DNA of 64,000 nt from Sorex araneus (GCF_027595985.1 NC_073313.1:86720899-86784898), one strand, 5' to 3'; shown: positions 21,170 through 31,801, counted from the stretch's first letter. Notes: a model not told the origin generated them from the letters alone. Program-made: numbers and translations.

Positions 21170-21307
21170 GTTTTATTTGTTCATTTTGGGGGCCACACCA
21201 GGCTACTCCTGACTCTGTACTCAGGGGTCACTCCTGGCAGTCCTTTGGGGGACCAGGGTCAGAGGGATGCAAGACAAGTGCCTTACTGCCTGTACTATCT
21301 TCCCTGG
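21170..21307 (-). mobile_element. SOR-type SINE, internally deleted
   Basis: GGGGGCCACACCAGG to TACTATCTTCCCTGG; part of the body is missing. Confidence 0.85.
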
Positions 21308-21659
21308 ACACAAACATTAGCGTTATTAAGAGTTCACTACCAGTCCATTTATCTAGAGTGTATGAGTCAGCGACTTTAAGAATACTCCCAGAGTTGTGTA
21401 TCTGTAAGCACAGTCTATGATAGGTAGAATACATTCCTCTCTCCATAAAGAAGTCCCGAATGCATTAGCAGTCACTCCTCATTTCTCCCCAAGCCCTGGG
21501 TTTCATGTTGAAAAGACATTGTCTGTAAAAGTATTTGAGGCCGAAACTCCCAACAATGTTGTTGAAGACTGTGGGTTAATCCAGCTTATTGGGAACTTCC
21601 AGTTCCCAGCAAGAACTCACACAACCGAAAAGAATAGGGTGGGCCTAGTGATAAACCCC

Positions 21660-21735
21660 TGATCAGGCGCCTGGCACATATGAAGTGTTCAGCCTTGACT
21701 TTCCATAAATATTTGAATAAACATGTGAACCAACA
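21660..21735 (+). mobile_element. L2 3' end fragment
   Basis: CGCCTGGCACATATGAAGTGTTCAG then ATAAATATTTGAATAAAC is the L2 terminal sequence. The remainder of 21.31-22.22 kb is unique. Confidence 0.6.
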
Positions 21736-22224
21736 CCCTGTGATAAGAACCCAGACTTACATTATGTGTAAGCAGAGAGCAGTTGTATGTTTATAGGGTA
21801 GGGACCATGCCATGGCTACTCCGGACTGAAGCCTGGAACTCTCCAGAAAAGTAGGCTGCAGAGGTACAGAAACACTCAGCCTCCTTTATCAACAGAGCTG
21901 GACACTGTCTCCTCCCCGCAGTGACTTTCCTTCATAGCTGGGCACAGAGGTTCAATATGTCACCTTTTGGGTATACACTTGATTTGGGCAGTTTGGGTTC
22001 ACTTGTCAGTTAGAGCTTGGGTGAGATGGAGTTCAGAGGAGGAGGCAGAGGGACGCAGGCCTGGGAAAGTATTGAGTGGGTACCACAGAAGCTCACATTC
22101 TTCAGACTTGGTGGGCTGGATGGGCTCAATGGGGTGGGCTCATGATTCGCATGCAGTGTTCCATTCCTGCCACCCACTGGTCCCCTTGAGCACCACTGCA
22201 TATGTCCTAAAAACCTCTGAAAGA

Positions 22225-22404
22225 GGGGCTGGGAGAGATAGTACAGAGTGTAGGGCACTTACTTTGCATGCTACTGACCTGGGTTCGATTCCCAGCACCC
22301 TATATGGTCCCCCAAACCCACCAGTAGTAATTCCTGAGCGTAGTCAGGAGTACCCTCTATGCATCGCTGGGTATAGCCCCCCAGAAAACATAAAAAGCAT
22401 AAAA
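22225..22404 (+). mobile_element. SOR-type SINE
   Basis: GGGGCTGGGAGAGATAGTACAG head, TGCATCGCTGGGTATAGCC end, A-rich tail. Confidence 0.93.
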
Positions 22405-22406
22405 GC

Positions 22407-22552
22407 AGGGGCGCGGCGAGATAGTATAGTAGGCAGGGCACTTACTTTGCATGTGGTTAACATAGACTTGATTCCCAGTACCGCATATGGCTCCCTGGAC
22501 CCTCCAGCGATGATCCTGAAGACAGATTGTGTCTCCCAAATCCAAAGATTAA
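22407..22552 (+). mobile_element. SOR-type SINE, 3' shortened
   Basis: GGGGCGCGGCGAGATAGTATAG head, immediately after the preceding copy's tail. Confidence 0.87.
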
Positions 22553-22664
22553 ATTTAATTTAATTTCAAAGAAAGAATGTAGTTATTTTATAAGACTGGA
22601 ATCTATACAGGGTGGTGGGCAAGTATGGATTTTGAGGTCAAGGACTCTGCATTTGACTTCATTA

Positions 22665-22790
22665 TTTAGAAGGTGGCACACCTGTGCTCAGAGGCCACTC
22701 CAGCCCACCCTATACTCTCGGGGCTTGAACCTGGGGTCCCTGTTGTGCAAAGCGTGCACTCTGGCCCTTTGAATCATCTCCCTGGGGTTG
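22665..22790 (-). mobile_element. SOR-like remnant, old
   Basis: CAGAGGCCACTCCAGCC...GGGGCTTGAACCTGGGG...TGCAAAGCGTGCACTCTGGCC. Confidence 0.5.
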
Positions 22791-22921
22791 AAGTTCTGCC
22801 CCAGGAGAACATTCTCACATTCTCTCTGTGTATGTTTGAGGTGCCAGGGATCGAATGCATGGTCTCACACATGCAGGACATGTTCTCTACTGTCGTGGCA
22901 CATTCCTCCCCTACCCTTCAT

Positions 22922-23093
22922 TCTTTTTTTTTTTTGAGTCACACCTGGCGATGCACAGGGGTCACTCCTGGCTCTACACTCAGGAATTACTCCTGGTGGT
23001 GCTCAGGGGACCATGTGGGATGCTGGGAATTGAACCCGGGTCAGCCGCGTGCAAGGCAAATGCCCTACCCGCTGTGCTATCGCTTCAGCCCCC
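22922..23093 (-). mobile_element. SOR-type SINE, young
   Basis: Near-consensus from GAGTCACACCTGGCGATGCAC to CTATCGCTTCAGCCCC. Confidence 0.95.
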
Positions 23094-23185
23094 CAGCCTT
23101 CTTTCTTGGTGGGCACTGTAACCGTGTTATGTTACTTTGTCTGAGTTTCTCTCCTGCTGGTTTGAAAATAGGACTACATCGGGCC

Positions 23186-23262
23186 TGGGGATGAGGCTCA
23201 GTGGAGAGTGCAGCCTCCAATGGGTGGGGCCCAGGGTTGTTTCCCAGCACCTCCTCACCCCC
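23186..23262 (+). pseudogene. tRNA-Ala/ID-like fossil
   Basis: CTGGGGATGAGGCTCAGTGGAGAG...GGGGCCCAGGGTTGTTTCCCAGCACC resembles an alanine tRNA head with a degraded B box. Confidence 0.4.
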
Positions 23263-23317
23263 TCCATCAAAGGAGTGAGACTGGGTGTCATCTGGGATGA
23301 TGAGACTAGTGATAGCA

Positions 23318-23440
23318 TCTCATCACTGGTACAGTGGTGAGGGCACATGCCTAACATGTGCCTGACCTGGGCTCAATCTGTGGTACTGCATGGTTCCCCG
23401 AAGAGCCCTGGGCACAGCGCTAGAGAGCCCTGAACACTGA
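23318..23440 (+). mobile_element. SOR-like remnant
   Basis: GGTACAGTGGTGAGGGCAC...GACCTGGGCTCAATCTG...CATGGTTCCCCGAAG. Confidence 0.6.
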
Positions 23441-23479
23441 CAAGGTAGCTTAGATAGGTGTCCCCGGCACCATAGGGCC

Positions 23480-23825
23480 TGGATAACAGTGTTTGGGGGG
23501 CCCGCATGGCCCTCCTAATGATACTTGCTTGGCCTGCCTGTGCAGCTTTAATGATTCAGTGCTTGGATCTGGGTATGCCGTCCTGTTTGAGCCCAAAGAT
23601 GCTGGGGACCACCAGGTGTGGCCAGGGATCAGACATGGAGCCCAGTGCAATGCAAGACATGAGGTCTAGCTGTTTGAGCCAGCCTTCCAGCTCCAAATCA
23701 GAATTCTTTGGAGGGCGGTGGTATTGGTGGGGTCATTCAGGAGATTATTTTGTGCCGGGTATTGAGCTGGATTTGGTCACATATAAGGCAAGCACCTTCA
23801 CCACAGTACAATCTTTCCGACTTGC
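23480..23825 (-). mobile_element. Two old SOR-like remnants
   Basis: Head-like ends GATGCTGGGGACCACC...GCAATGCAAGACATG...CTTCCAGCTCC and CATATAAGGCAAGCACC...CAATCTTTCCG; the bodies are diverged. Confidence 0.45.
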
Positions 23826-23964
23826 AAAAATAGAATTCTTACCAAAAGATATTTCACTGAAAGTCGAAAGATCAAAGCGCATAGTGGTTGGGACTAAACT
23901 GAGGCTCAAACCCCAGCTCTGCAGCGGACAAGTGGCTTTGTAAGGCTATTAAAAGAATTAAAGG

Positions 23965-24134
23965 CAGGGCTGGAGCAATAGCACAGCGGGTAGAGCGTTT
24001 GCCTTGCACGCAGCCAACCCGGGTTCGATTCCCAGAATTCCATATGGTCCCCTGAGCAGCACCAGGGGTAATTCCTGAGTGCAGAGCCAGGAGTAACCCC
24101 TGTGCATCGCCAGGTGTGACCCAAAAAAGCAAAA
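23965..24134 (+). mobile_element. SOR-type SINE with 14-bp target duplication
   Basis: Near-consensus copy. AAAAGAATTAAAGG at 23951-23964 is repeated at 24135-24148. Confidence 0.97.
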
Positions 24135-24157
24135 AAAAGAATTAAAGGAGTAAAGAA

Positions 24158-24314
24158 TTAGGCCAGGTCTTGCATGCGGCAAAACTGGGTCCTCCCAACC
24201 CCAGCACTATATAGGGTTCCCTGAGCCCAGCCAGGAGTGATCCCTAAGCACAGAACCAGGAGTAAGTCCTGAGCACAGCCAGATGCACCCCCGCCAACTG
24301 CCAAAAAAAAAAAA
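24158..24314 (+). mobile_element. SOR-type SINE, 5' truncated
   Basis: Begins within the head at CCAGGTCTTGCATGCGGC and ends with a 12-A run. Confidence 0.85.
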
Positions 24315-24438
24315 TAGTGCAGCTATTCTTGCTTGTGGCCACCCCGGGTTCGAGCCTGGCACTGTGATCCCTGAGCTCAGTGCTACGAGTAAACCCTGAG
24401 CTCCTCCAGTGTTGTCCAATCAAGCAAACAGAAAAAGA
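24315..24438 (+). mobile_element. SOR-type SINE, shortened
   Basis: TAGTGCAGCTATTCTTGCTTGTGGCC head abutting the previous A-tail. Confidence 0.8.
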
Positions 24439-25085
24439 ATGAAAGGAGATAACTGAAGGAAATCACCTGGCACGCCACCAACCCCACAGCTCATCCCCAG
24501 TAAACGCAAATCCCTGTCAGCCTGTTAAATTTTACTGCTTGGCCCCTTTCCCCAAAAGGAGAGAGAACTTGAAGTGACATTAAAAGGCATGAAAGAAAGT
24601 CTTGCCACGTTTAAACAAGTGTCCACGCCCCCTCTGCCGCTCTCCCAGCAGGCTCGAGACCCCTATGAAGAGCCACACCCTCAGCCTTCAGACGTGCCCA
24701 GCACTAGCTCTGCTCAGACCAACTCCTCTAGTGCTGGCCTTGAGCTGGCACTGATCTCAAGTGCTTGCATTCCCTCCTCCCAGTCTGGCCCTATTCTCCA
24801 AGCACGTGCCAGCTGCTCTGAGGTGGGCTGGAAACCAAACCTGGGCCACGTGTATGCGCTGCACACGTAGGGAGGGGCTGGCGGGAGCCCAGGTGCACAT
24901 GTTGTCTCCAAAGCTTCCTCGGCACACTTCCCCCACAGCTGTGAAACAGAATTTATTCCCAGTTTGGAGGGGGGACTTTTATAGAGCAGCCACCCTAAGG
25001 GGCAAAGGGGCCTGTCCCCGGAGCATGAGATCCTATTTGTCTTGGGGGACAGGAGGGCTAGCATGAAAGAGTCTCTGATGTCTTT
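24439..25085. other. Unique intronic DNA
   Basis: No gene or repeat recognised. Confidence 0.6.
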
Positions 25086-25245
25086 AGGGAGGTGTTGGGT
25101 CCTTGTGGTGCTCAGGAGCTATTCCTGGCTCTGTGCTCTAGTGATTCCTGACGATGCTCAGGGGACTATACACAGTGCCAGGGGTTGGACTGGGCTTGGC
25201 TGCATGCAAGGCAATTGCTGTACCGCCTGCAATAGCTCTCTGAGC
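25086..25245 (-). mobile_element. SOR-type SINE, old
   Basis: TGGTGCTCAGGAGCTATTCC to CCTGCAATAGCTCTCTGAGC. Confidence 0.82.
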
Positions 25246-25258
25246 TCTCTGCATTTTT

Positions 25259-25426
25259 TTTTGCTTTTTGGGTCACACCCAGCGATGCTCAAGGGTTACT
25301 CCTGGCTTTACACTCAGGAATTACTCCTGGCGGTGCTTGGGGGACCATATGGGATGCCGGGGATTGAACCCGGGTCGGCCGAGTGCAAGGCAAACACCCT
25401 ACCCGCTGTGCTATCGCTCCGGCCCC
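25259..25426 (-). mobile_element. SOR-type SINE with 14-bp target duplication
   Basis: CTCTCTGCATTTTT at 25245-25258 recurs at 25427-25440. It inserted at the head end of the preceding copy. Confidence 0.96.
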
Positions 25427-25496
25427 CTCTCTGCATTTTTGTGGGGTGGGGATCATACCTGGACTTATCTCTCTGGTCCCTGGTAATTGATTTTTG

Positions 25497-25622
25497 TTTT
25501 ATTTGAGGGGTTTGGGGTCAAAGCTGGAGGTATTTGAGGGTCGCTCCCGGCAGTCCTCAGGGGATCATATGGTGTCGGGGTCAGTCACATGTACGTTACT
25601 GACCTGTACCAGCTCTCTATCC
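25497..25622 (-). mobile_element. SOR-type SINE, old
   Basis: GGGTCAAAGCTGGAGG...GCAGTCCTCAGGGGATCATATGG. The head is mostly lost. Confidence 0.7.
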
Positions 25623-25977
25623 ATTGAACTGTTTATTCTCACATGGAGATCCAGGGGAATGTGTCCCTCTAGTTTATCAACTACTAACCGCCTATTCCAA
25701 CCATCAAGTATTCTAGAACCATCATCATTAGCTTCTAAGTTGACTTCAGGAGGATGAACAATGGGGTGGGGTGCCTAGGCAACCCCACTTCTAACTCATT
25801 ACCTTATGATAACCTTGAGGAGCTGGTCGCCTGTGCCTAGGGTTGGTCCATCACAGACTCACTGCTGGGAACCCCACCTTTTAAGGTATTTCCAGGTATA
25901 AGTCACCCCTCCCCCCATACACATATCAGCAGCAGCAATGGAATGCGACAGTTCCCTCTTCCTTCACACAGAAAGAG

Positions 25978-26161
25978 GGGCCACAGAGATAGTACAGTGG
26001 TAGGAGACTATTTGCTTTGTGTGTGGCTGACCCAGGTATAATCTCCGACCTCCATATGGTCCCCTGAGCCCTGCCAGTAGCAATCCCTGAGCTGATAGAC
26101 AGATATAAGCCCTGAGCAACGCCTAAAGTGGTGGTCCAAAATTATAAAAAAAGAAAAGAAA
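25978..26161 (+). mobile_element. SOR-type SINE
   Basis: GGGGCCACAGAGATAGTACAGTGG head. The end is rearranged but A-rich. Confidence 0.88.
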
Positions 26162-26559
26162 ATGCCACTAGACATGCCCCACATGTAATAGAATACTTCA
26201 CTCTCCCTCGCTGCCCGCTGCCCTTTCAGGAGCGCTGGGAATAAAATGAGGTAGAAATAGGACATGGCACTGATTTCCATGTCATCTGTCCCTTTGAAGG
26301 CTCTCACCTTGTGTGCCAGTCCTGGGCTCTTGGGTTTTATCCTGCCCCTCTATCCCAGGTCACCCTTACCCCCGAGACTGGTTCTCATTGCCCTTAGCAT
26401 TGATAGCGCATTCTTGCCGCTAATCTCCTACTGCTGGCCATTCTGTCCTTCAGCCTGACAGCTAGATAAGGTGATGAATTCAGTGTGGGCCCCTCTGCGG
26501 ATCCAACCTCAATCCCGCCACAGGCCCCTGCTCTCCCCACTCTGAGCAGACTGGCAGTG

Positions 26560-26800
26560 GAGCTGCTGGGACACCCCTTGTGTCTACAGCTCTGCCCAGA
26601 GGGCAGGGCGGGCAGGCGGGCGGGCCTGTGAGGGAACCTCCCACTCTTCTGCACCGCCCCTCCCCGCCACTGTGCCTTGCCCTCCCTGACTCGTGGGGCG
26701 GGCCGAGGCGGGGCCTGCAGGCCCAGAAGGGGAAACTGCTGAAACCCCTGGGACAGGAAGTGGCAGAGAGGGGCTGTTTCCTCTGGTGGAGCGGGGAGAG
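26560..26800. promoter_or_regulatory. GC-rich intronic island with GC boxes
   Basis: Contains several GGGCGGG-type boxes (e.g. near 26614 and 26697), a GGGGCGGGCCGAGGCGGGGCC stretch and an ETS core AGGAAGTGG (about 26757). It is SINE-free over 26.16-27.17 kb. It could be an enhancer or alternative promoter; no first exon can be proved. Confidence 0.3.
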
Positions 26801-27175
26801 CCAGCCCTACCTAACTCCCACTCCCCTGCCTTGCCTGGCTATTGTGAGCTCTGGGAGATCTGGAGAGAGCCGAGAGCCCATGTTTCCCTCTGCCTCTCCT
26901 ACCCCCACAAAGAACTGGAGGCTCTTGGCTCATCAAAGGTGGGGGACGCTTTGGGGAATTCCTTTAGACGAGGCTTTCTTCATTGCATAGGGAAAGAGTT
27001 TCAAGAAAGGGAAGACACAGGTCAGTTGAAGGGAAGGGGCCAGTGAACAGATGAATGTGGAACCAAGGAGCCCCTGGTAGCTCTGGGAAAACCCCATCCA
27101 GGCAGGAGAGTTTTCCTGGAGCTCTTGCCCTGAGAAAAATGATCAGAATGGTGACTGCTCAAAAGTGCATTGGTA

Positions 27176-27340
27176 GGTCCGGAGAGATAGGACAGCGGGT
27201 AGGGCATTTGCCTTGCACGTAGCTGACCTTTGTTTCATCTGTGGCATCCCATATGGTCCCTCAAGCCCACCATGAGTAGTGCCTGAGTGCAGACCAGGAG
27301 TGGACCCTGAGCACAACTGGTGTGGCTAAACAACAAACAA
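27176..27340 (+). mobile_element. SOR-type SINE
   Basis: GTCCGGAGAGATAGGACAGCGG head, AACAACAAACAACC tail. Confidence 0.92.
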
Positions 27341-27367
27341 CCCCTCACAAAGTGAATTGGGGAATTG

Positions 27368-27447
27368 GGGGCCAGGATTGTGACTAAGAGAGAGACTCCA
27401 TGCCTTGACTGTCTGACACCCTGGTTTGATGCACAGCACTCAGAACA
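27368..27447 (+). mobile_element. SOR-like 5' fragment
   Basis: GGGGGCCAGGATTGTGAC...CATGCCTTGACTGTC...CCTGGTTTGATGC. Confidence 0.55.
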
Positions 27448-27455
27448 GAAAACAT

Positions 27456-27622
27456 GGGGACAGAGTGATAGTACAGTGGATAGGGCCGTTGCCTTGCATG
27501 TGGCAGACCCAGGTTCCATCCCCAGCATCTCATATTGTCCCCTGAGCACTGCCTGGAGTAATTCCTGAGTGCAGAGCCAGGAGAAATCCCTGAGCATTGC
27601 CGGTGTGAGCCCCCAAAAATAC
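27456..27622 (+). mobile_element. SOR-type SINE
   Basis: GGGGACAGAGTGATAGTACAGTGG head. The body is complete, with a short tail. Confidence 0.94.
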
Positions 27623-27746
27623 TCAGACTTCCCCCCAGGAAACAAACTCAAGTACCTGCATTGGAAATGCAACAGCTTGCTGACAATGTTAGGAGCCAGG
27701 GGTAGGGGGTACAGATGGCTAAAAAGGTGAGTGCAGTGCTCTCTTG

Positions 27747-27795
27747 CTCGTGTGTGCGTGTGTGTGTGTGTTTATGTGTGTATGTGTGTGTGTTG
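27747..27795. repeat. (GT)n microsatellite
   Basis: Interrupted GTGTGT/GTGTAT run at the tail side of the next minus-strand SINE. Confidence 0.95.
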
Positions 27796-27796
27796 A

Positions 27797-27909
27797 GGCC
27801 GCACGGGATGGCGCTCAAGGCTTACTCCGTGGCTCTATACTTAGGGATCACTCCAAGTTGGCTGTGTGCAAGGCAACCACCTGAACCCCTGTACTATCTG
27901 CTTAGTTCC
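27797..27909 (-). mobile_element. SOR-type SINE, internally deleted
   Basis: AGGCCGCACGGGATGGCGCTC to CTGTACTATCTGCTTAG. Confidence 0.8.
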
Positions 27910-28666
27910 TGGGGACTTTGAAGTGGGCGTTATTGTTATTGCATTGTATGCCCAGGATGCAAAATGCTAACAAAGTGGCTCCAGAGACCCATTGTGCTAC
28001 CGTCCCCATTTCTGCCATCCCTGGCACCAGGGGCCTACACGGTAGTGGAGCTGCAAGCCTGGCCTAGAACTGAAACTAGGCAGAAAGTTGCAAGCGCTGA
28101 AGGAGAAAGGTGGCTTCAAGTCACACCCCCACCCTTGCCCCCACCCCCCACCCCGCCCCAGGAAGGCCTGCTTGTTTCCAGTGGTGGGGGTGGGAGGAAG
28201 GGAGGAACAGAAGCAGCCACCAGAGACTAATTAAATTCATTAGTGGGGTTTTTAGAAGCTGGGGTAATCTGTGACTGGCACCAACAGGATATTAAGTCCG
28301 ATAACTTTTATTGAAGGGACAGTGTTCTTTGTCAAGGCCTGTGTGTCCTAGAAACTGATGCAGAGGCTCCCAGCCTCAGATCGGGGACTCCCCTAGGCAG
28401 GAGAGGCCCCTCCCAAATGTCTCCTCCCTCTCTGGCCATCTCCTGGGTCAGCAGAAGCAAAGGGCAGTCTATGTATCCTGCAAAGAGGAGCGGCAGATGC
28501 CAAGAAGGGGTGAGACCATGTCTTGGGCCTCCCTGGTCTCCCAGTGAAAAGTAACCCAAACGATCCCACGGTTACAGCAAAAATTTCGCTTGCTAGTGGG
28601 TTCTTGACAATTGTAGAAAAGATTTGCATACAACACTCAGGGGTGTAACAAGTTAAGAGTTTAGAT
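27910..28666. other. Non-SINE intronic DNA
   Basis: No gene recognised. On the minus strand AATAAAAGTTAT near 28303-28314 could be an old transcript end. An octamer ATTTGCAT lies at 28622-28629. Confidence 0.5.
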
Positions 28667-28832
28667 GCTAGAGCAGGTCCAGGGGGTAGGGCGCTCGCTT
28701 GAACTCAGCCAACCCAGCTTTGATCCCCGGTACCACACATGGTCCCCAGGAGTGATCCCTTGAGTTCAGAGCCAGAAGTAAGCCCTGAGCACCACTAGGT
28801 ATGCGCCTCCTCACAAAAAAAAGAAAAGAAAT
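28667..28832 (+). mobile_element. SOR-type SINE, old
   Basis: GCTAGAGCAGGTCCAGGGGG head, AAAAAAAAGAAAAGAAA tail. Confidence 0.87.
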
Positions 28833-29787
28833 TAAGAGTTTATTTAGTTCAAGTTGATGGGTCTGTGTCCCTCCCCAATGTCCGGGCCTCTCTCTTTACT
28901 AGCGCACGGCATCTCTTTCTGGTCCAGACCCTGATCACCCTCAGTGTAAGATGGCCTGGTCTGAATCTTGTCACTGGGTCTCTCTTTGACTGTGCCCCAA
29001 CAATTCTCTGTCATCTCAGCCTTCCTGTCTCGGGCCACGACCACATGCACTCAGTACCATGTCTGTGGCCTCTGAGCCCTACCTCATTCTGCCCTTTGTC
29101 TGGGCACGCGGGCCCTACCTGATTCTGCAGTCTGTCTGTCTGGGGAGTAGGTGAGTGTGCCAAGAGCGAACGTGGCACACCAGCCTGGCTGGGGTTTCCT
29201 GTATCTGTGATTTCCCACCCTAGTCATCCTAGCATCTCTTCTTGGTAGGATACCTTTTCGTGTGGGTGAGATTCAAATGATCAGAGTAGATTCATTTGAG
29301 AGTAACAGTTCATTTGGTGCTCCACGACTTATTTACATTTTCTGGAGCTTCACCCTTCCACTCCCACTGTCTCACCGTATCCATCCCTTCTACCATCCAA
29401 CTGAAGACAGAGTCCTTGTAACTTGCTCCATATCGCCCTGCTCCTTGCTGGAACTTCCAAGCAACCTCTCTTTCTGCACGCCCTCCCCTAAGCCTGTCTG
29501 TGTCTTCAACACAGCCGACCCCCTTCAGACAGCAGCCAGAGGCCCAGGACTGGCGAGATAACAACAAGGCCACACATGTGCAGAACACATTTAACGTTCT
29601 CAGACTTCTCCACCTCCATGTCTGTGTTCACACTGACCCCGTCCCCCAATTTCTGTGAATCCAGGGCTCACTCAGCATGCACAAGCTGAAGCCAAAGGCG
29701 TCTCTTTTGCAAAGCCTTAACTGCTACCTTCCCTTGGAAGGTAGTCTTTCCTCCTCCTTCTGACACCTTAGCTTGACTTCTTTTGAA
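28833..29787. other. Unique or ancient DNA
   Basis: No coding exon or recent repeat recognised. A few C/T-rich stretches only. Confidence 0.5.
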
Positions 29788-29888
29788 GGTTTTTTTGGTG
29801 GGGGTGGGAGTTGGTACTTGGGGGCTATTCCTGGCAGTGCTTCATGAACTGCATGCATCCCTGCCCTTTGAGTCATCTTCTCGGCCCC
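29788..29888 (-). mobile_element. SOR-type SINE, truncated (array member 1)
   Basis: GGGAGTTGGTACTTGGGGG to GTCATCTTCTCGGCCCC. Confidence 0.75.
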
Positions 29889-29911
29889 TTAGCTTGCGTT
29901 TTTTGGCAGGT

Positions 29912-30048
29912 TGTTTTGCTTGTTTTTTGACCACCACAGGCAGTTCTCAGTTCTCAGGGCTTACTCAGGGGTCCGTATGTGGTGTCAGGGGTGGAACCAG
30001 GGTCAATCATGGCAAGCCCCTTATCCCCTGTACTAACTCTCTGGTCCC
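29912..30048 (-). mobile_element. SOR-type SINE (array member 2)
   Basis: GACCACCACAGGCAGTTC to ACTAACTCTCTGGTCCC. It contains an AGTTCTC doubling. Confidence 0.85.
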
Positions 30049-30061
30049 ATTTGCTTACCTT

Positions 30062-30224
30062 CTTTTTGTTTGTTTGGGGGCCACATCCGGCGGTGCTCAG
30101 GGCTTAATCCTGGCTGTGCACTCAGGAATCACTCCTGGTAGTGCTCGGGGGACCCTATGGGATGCCAGGAACGAACCCAGGTTGGCAAGTAAGTGCCTTA
30201 CCCACGGTACTATCGTTTGGCCCC
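30062..30224 (-). mobile_element. SOR-type SINE (array member 3)
   Basis: GGGGGCCACATCCGGCGG to TACTATCGTTTGGCCCC. Confidence 0.93.
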
Positions 30225-30225
30225 G

Positions 30226-30490
30226 ACTTCACTGTCACTGTCACTGTCATCCCATTGCTCATCAATTTGCTCGAGTGGGCACCAGTAACGTCTCCATTGT
30301 GAGACTTGTTACTGTTTTTGGCACATCAAATACGCCATGCATGGGTAGCTTGCCAGGCTCTGCCATGCAGGCGAGATACTCTCGGTAGCTTGCCAGGCTT
30401 TCCGAGAGGGGCTGAGGAATTGAACCTGGGCGGCCTCGTTCAAGGTGAACTCCCTACCCGCTGCACTATCGAAACAAGCTCTCGGCCCCA
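30226..30490 (-). mobile_element. Longer SINE subtype with (CACTGT)n tail (array member 4)
   Basis: Left end CACTGTCACTGTCACTGTC, a distinct body (CACCAGTAACGTCTCCATTG; two GGTAGCTTGCCAGGCT segments), and a right end with the SOR-like head (TGAACCTGGGCGGCC...CACTATCGAAACAAGC). I recall this as a common shrew repeat. It is the only copy in the window. Confidence 0.8.
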
Positions 30491-30499
30491 ACTTGACTT

Positions 30500-30668
30500 T
30501 TTTTTTTCCTTTTTGGTCCAGTCACACTCAGCGATGCTCAGGGGTTAAGCCCTGGCTCATGCACTCAGGAATTACTACTGGCAGTGCTTAGGGGACCATC
30601 TGGGATGCTGGAGATCTAACCCAGGTCGGCCGCATGCAAGGCAAATGCCCTACACACTCCGGCCCCCC
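30500..30668 (-). mobile_element. SOR-type SINE (array member 5)
   Basis: Preceded by AACTTGACTTTT and followed by CACTTAACTTTT, a degenerate target duplication. Confidence 0.92.
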
Positions 30669-30679
30669 CCACTTAACTT

Positions 30680-30862
30680 TTTTTTTTCTTTTTGGGTCAC
30701 ACACACCTGGCGATGCACAGGGTTTACTCCTGGCTTTATACTCAGGAATTACTCTTGGCGGTGCTCAGGAAACCATATGGGATGCTGGGAATTGAACCTG
30801 GGTCGGCCGCATGCAAGGCAAACACCCTACTCGCTGTGCTATCACTCCAGCCCCCCCCCCCA
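30680..30862 (-). mobile_element. SOR-type SINE (array member 6)
   Basis: CACTTAACTTT to the left and CACTTAACTTTAAC to the right form the target duplication. Near-consensus. Confidence 0.95.
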
Positions 30863-30879
30863 CACTTAACTTTAACTTC

Positions 30880-31200
30880 TTAAGGCAAGTGTTGGCCAAG
30901 TATGGCCTGCAGGTCATATGTACCTACGTGCCATCTGTTTTTGTATAGCCCATATGCTAAGAATAGTCTTCACATTTTAAAGTGGAGAATACTTTCTACT
31001 CTATGAGCATGATCCAGAGTTCAAATGTCCACCGATGAAGTTGTACCAGAATGCAGCTTGTTGATTTGCATACTCTGTGTGACTGCTTGTGTATTGTGAG
31101 CTGACTTGCTGTGACAGAGGTTCTAGGAGCAGAGCTGACACCTAAAATATTTAGTCTGATCCTGTGTGAGATAAGTTGGCTGCTCCTGTACTGAAGGCTT
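30880..31200 (-). mobile_element. hAT-Charlie-like non-autonomous DNA transposon fossil
   Basis: GGCCTGCAGGTCATATG, CTGTTTTTGTATAGCCC...GCTAAGAATAGTCTTCACATTTTAAA and CCTAAAATATTTAGTCTGATCC follow the order of the old eutherian family that starts CAGGGGTCRGCAAAC, in reverse orientation. The exact family name is not certain. Confidence 0.55.
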
Positions 31201-31397
31201 TAGTCCCCCTTCAGGGTGAATAGATTCTTCAAGTTCATTTCTGAGGTTGTCTCAGAGCACGTGTAGATAGAGGTGTGGAGCACCAAATATTAACAGATTT
31301 TTTCATCTGAAAGCATATCTGGACCCTGGCTATGCCAATAATAGGACATTAAACGGCGTGTTTTCTGCTTTATGGGTCTCATCTTTCTAACCCTGTG

Positions 31398-31496
31398 ATT
31401 TTTTCTGGTTAGGGTGCACCTAGCTGTGCTCAGAGGCAGTGCTGTGGTGCGATGCTAGGGGGTTACTCCCAGTGGTGCTGATCCAACGGAACACTG
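31398..31496 (-). mobile_element. SOR-like remnant
   Basis: GGGTGCACCTAGCTGTGCTCAG...TACTCCCAGTGGTGCTG; the head is lost. Confidence 0.6.
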
Positions 31497-31497
31497 C

Positions 31498-31610
31498 AGG
31501 GCTGGAGAGTTAGACAAGAGGCTGACATGCGTTTAGTCCCTGGCACCCCATATGGTTGTCTCCTGTTCCCCAAGCATCGCTAGGTGTGACCCCAAAATCA
31601 AAAAATGAAG
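31498..31610 (+). mobile_element. SOR-type SINE, internally deleted
   Basis: CAGGGCTGGAGAGTTAGAC head, CATCGCTAGGTGTGACCCC end, A-rich tail. Confidence 0.82.
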
Positions 31611-31628
31611 AGGAAAAAGAGCACTAAA

Positions 31629-31801
31629 TGCTGGATAGATAAGATAGTACAAGATAATATAGGGGTTAAGGCTCTTGCCTTGCACACATCCCAGTTTGGT
31701 CCCTGATACCACATGTTGTCTCCAGAGCACTGCTGGGGAGTGATGCTTGAGCACAGAGTCAGGAGTACCTCTGGGCATGCCCCCCCAAAAAAGTAAATAA
31801 G
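31629..31801 (+). mobile_element. SOR-type SINE, old
   Basis: ATGCTGGATAGATAAGATAGTAC head; AAAAAAGTAAATAAG tail. Confidence 0.85.

Noticed and set aside
28296..28330. Antisense AATAAAAGTTAT as the end of a minus-strand gene
   Set aside because: No open frame or exon structure on that strand, so at most an ancient retroposed end.
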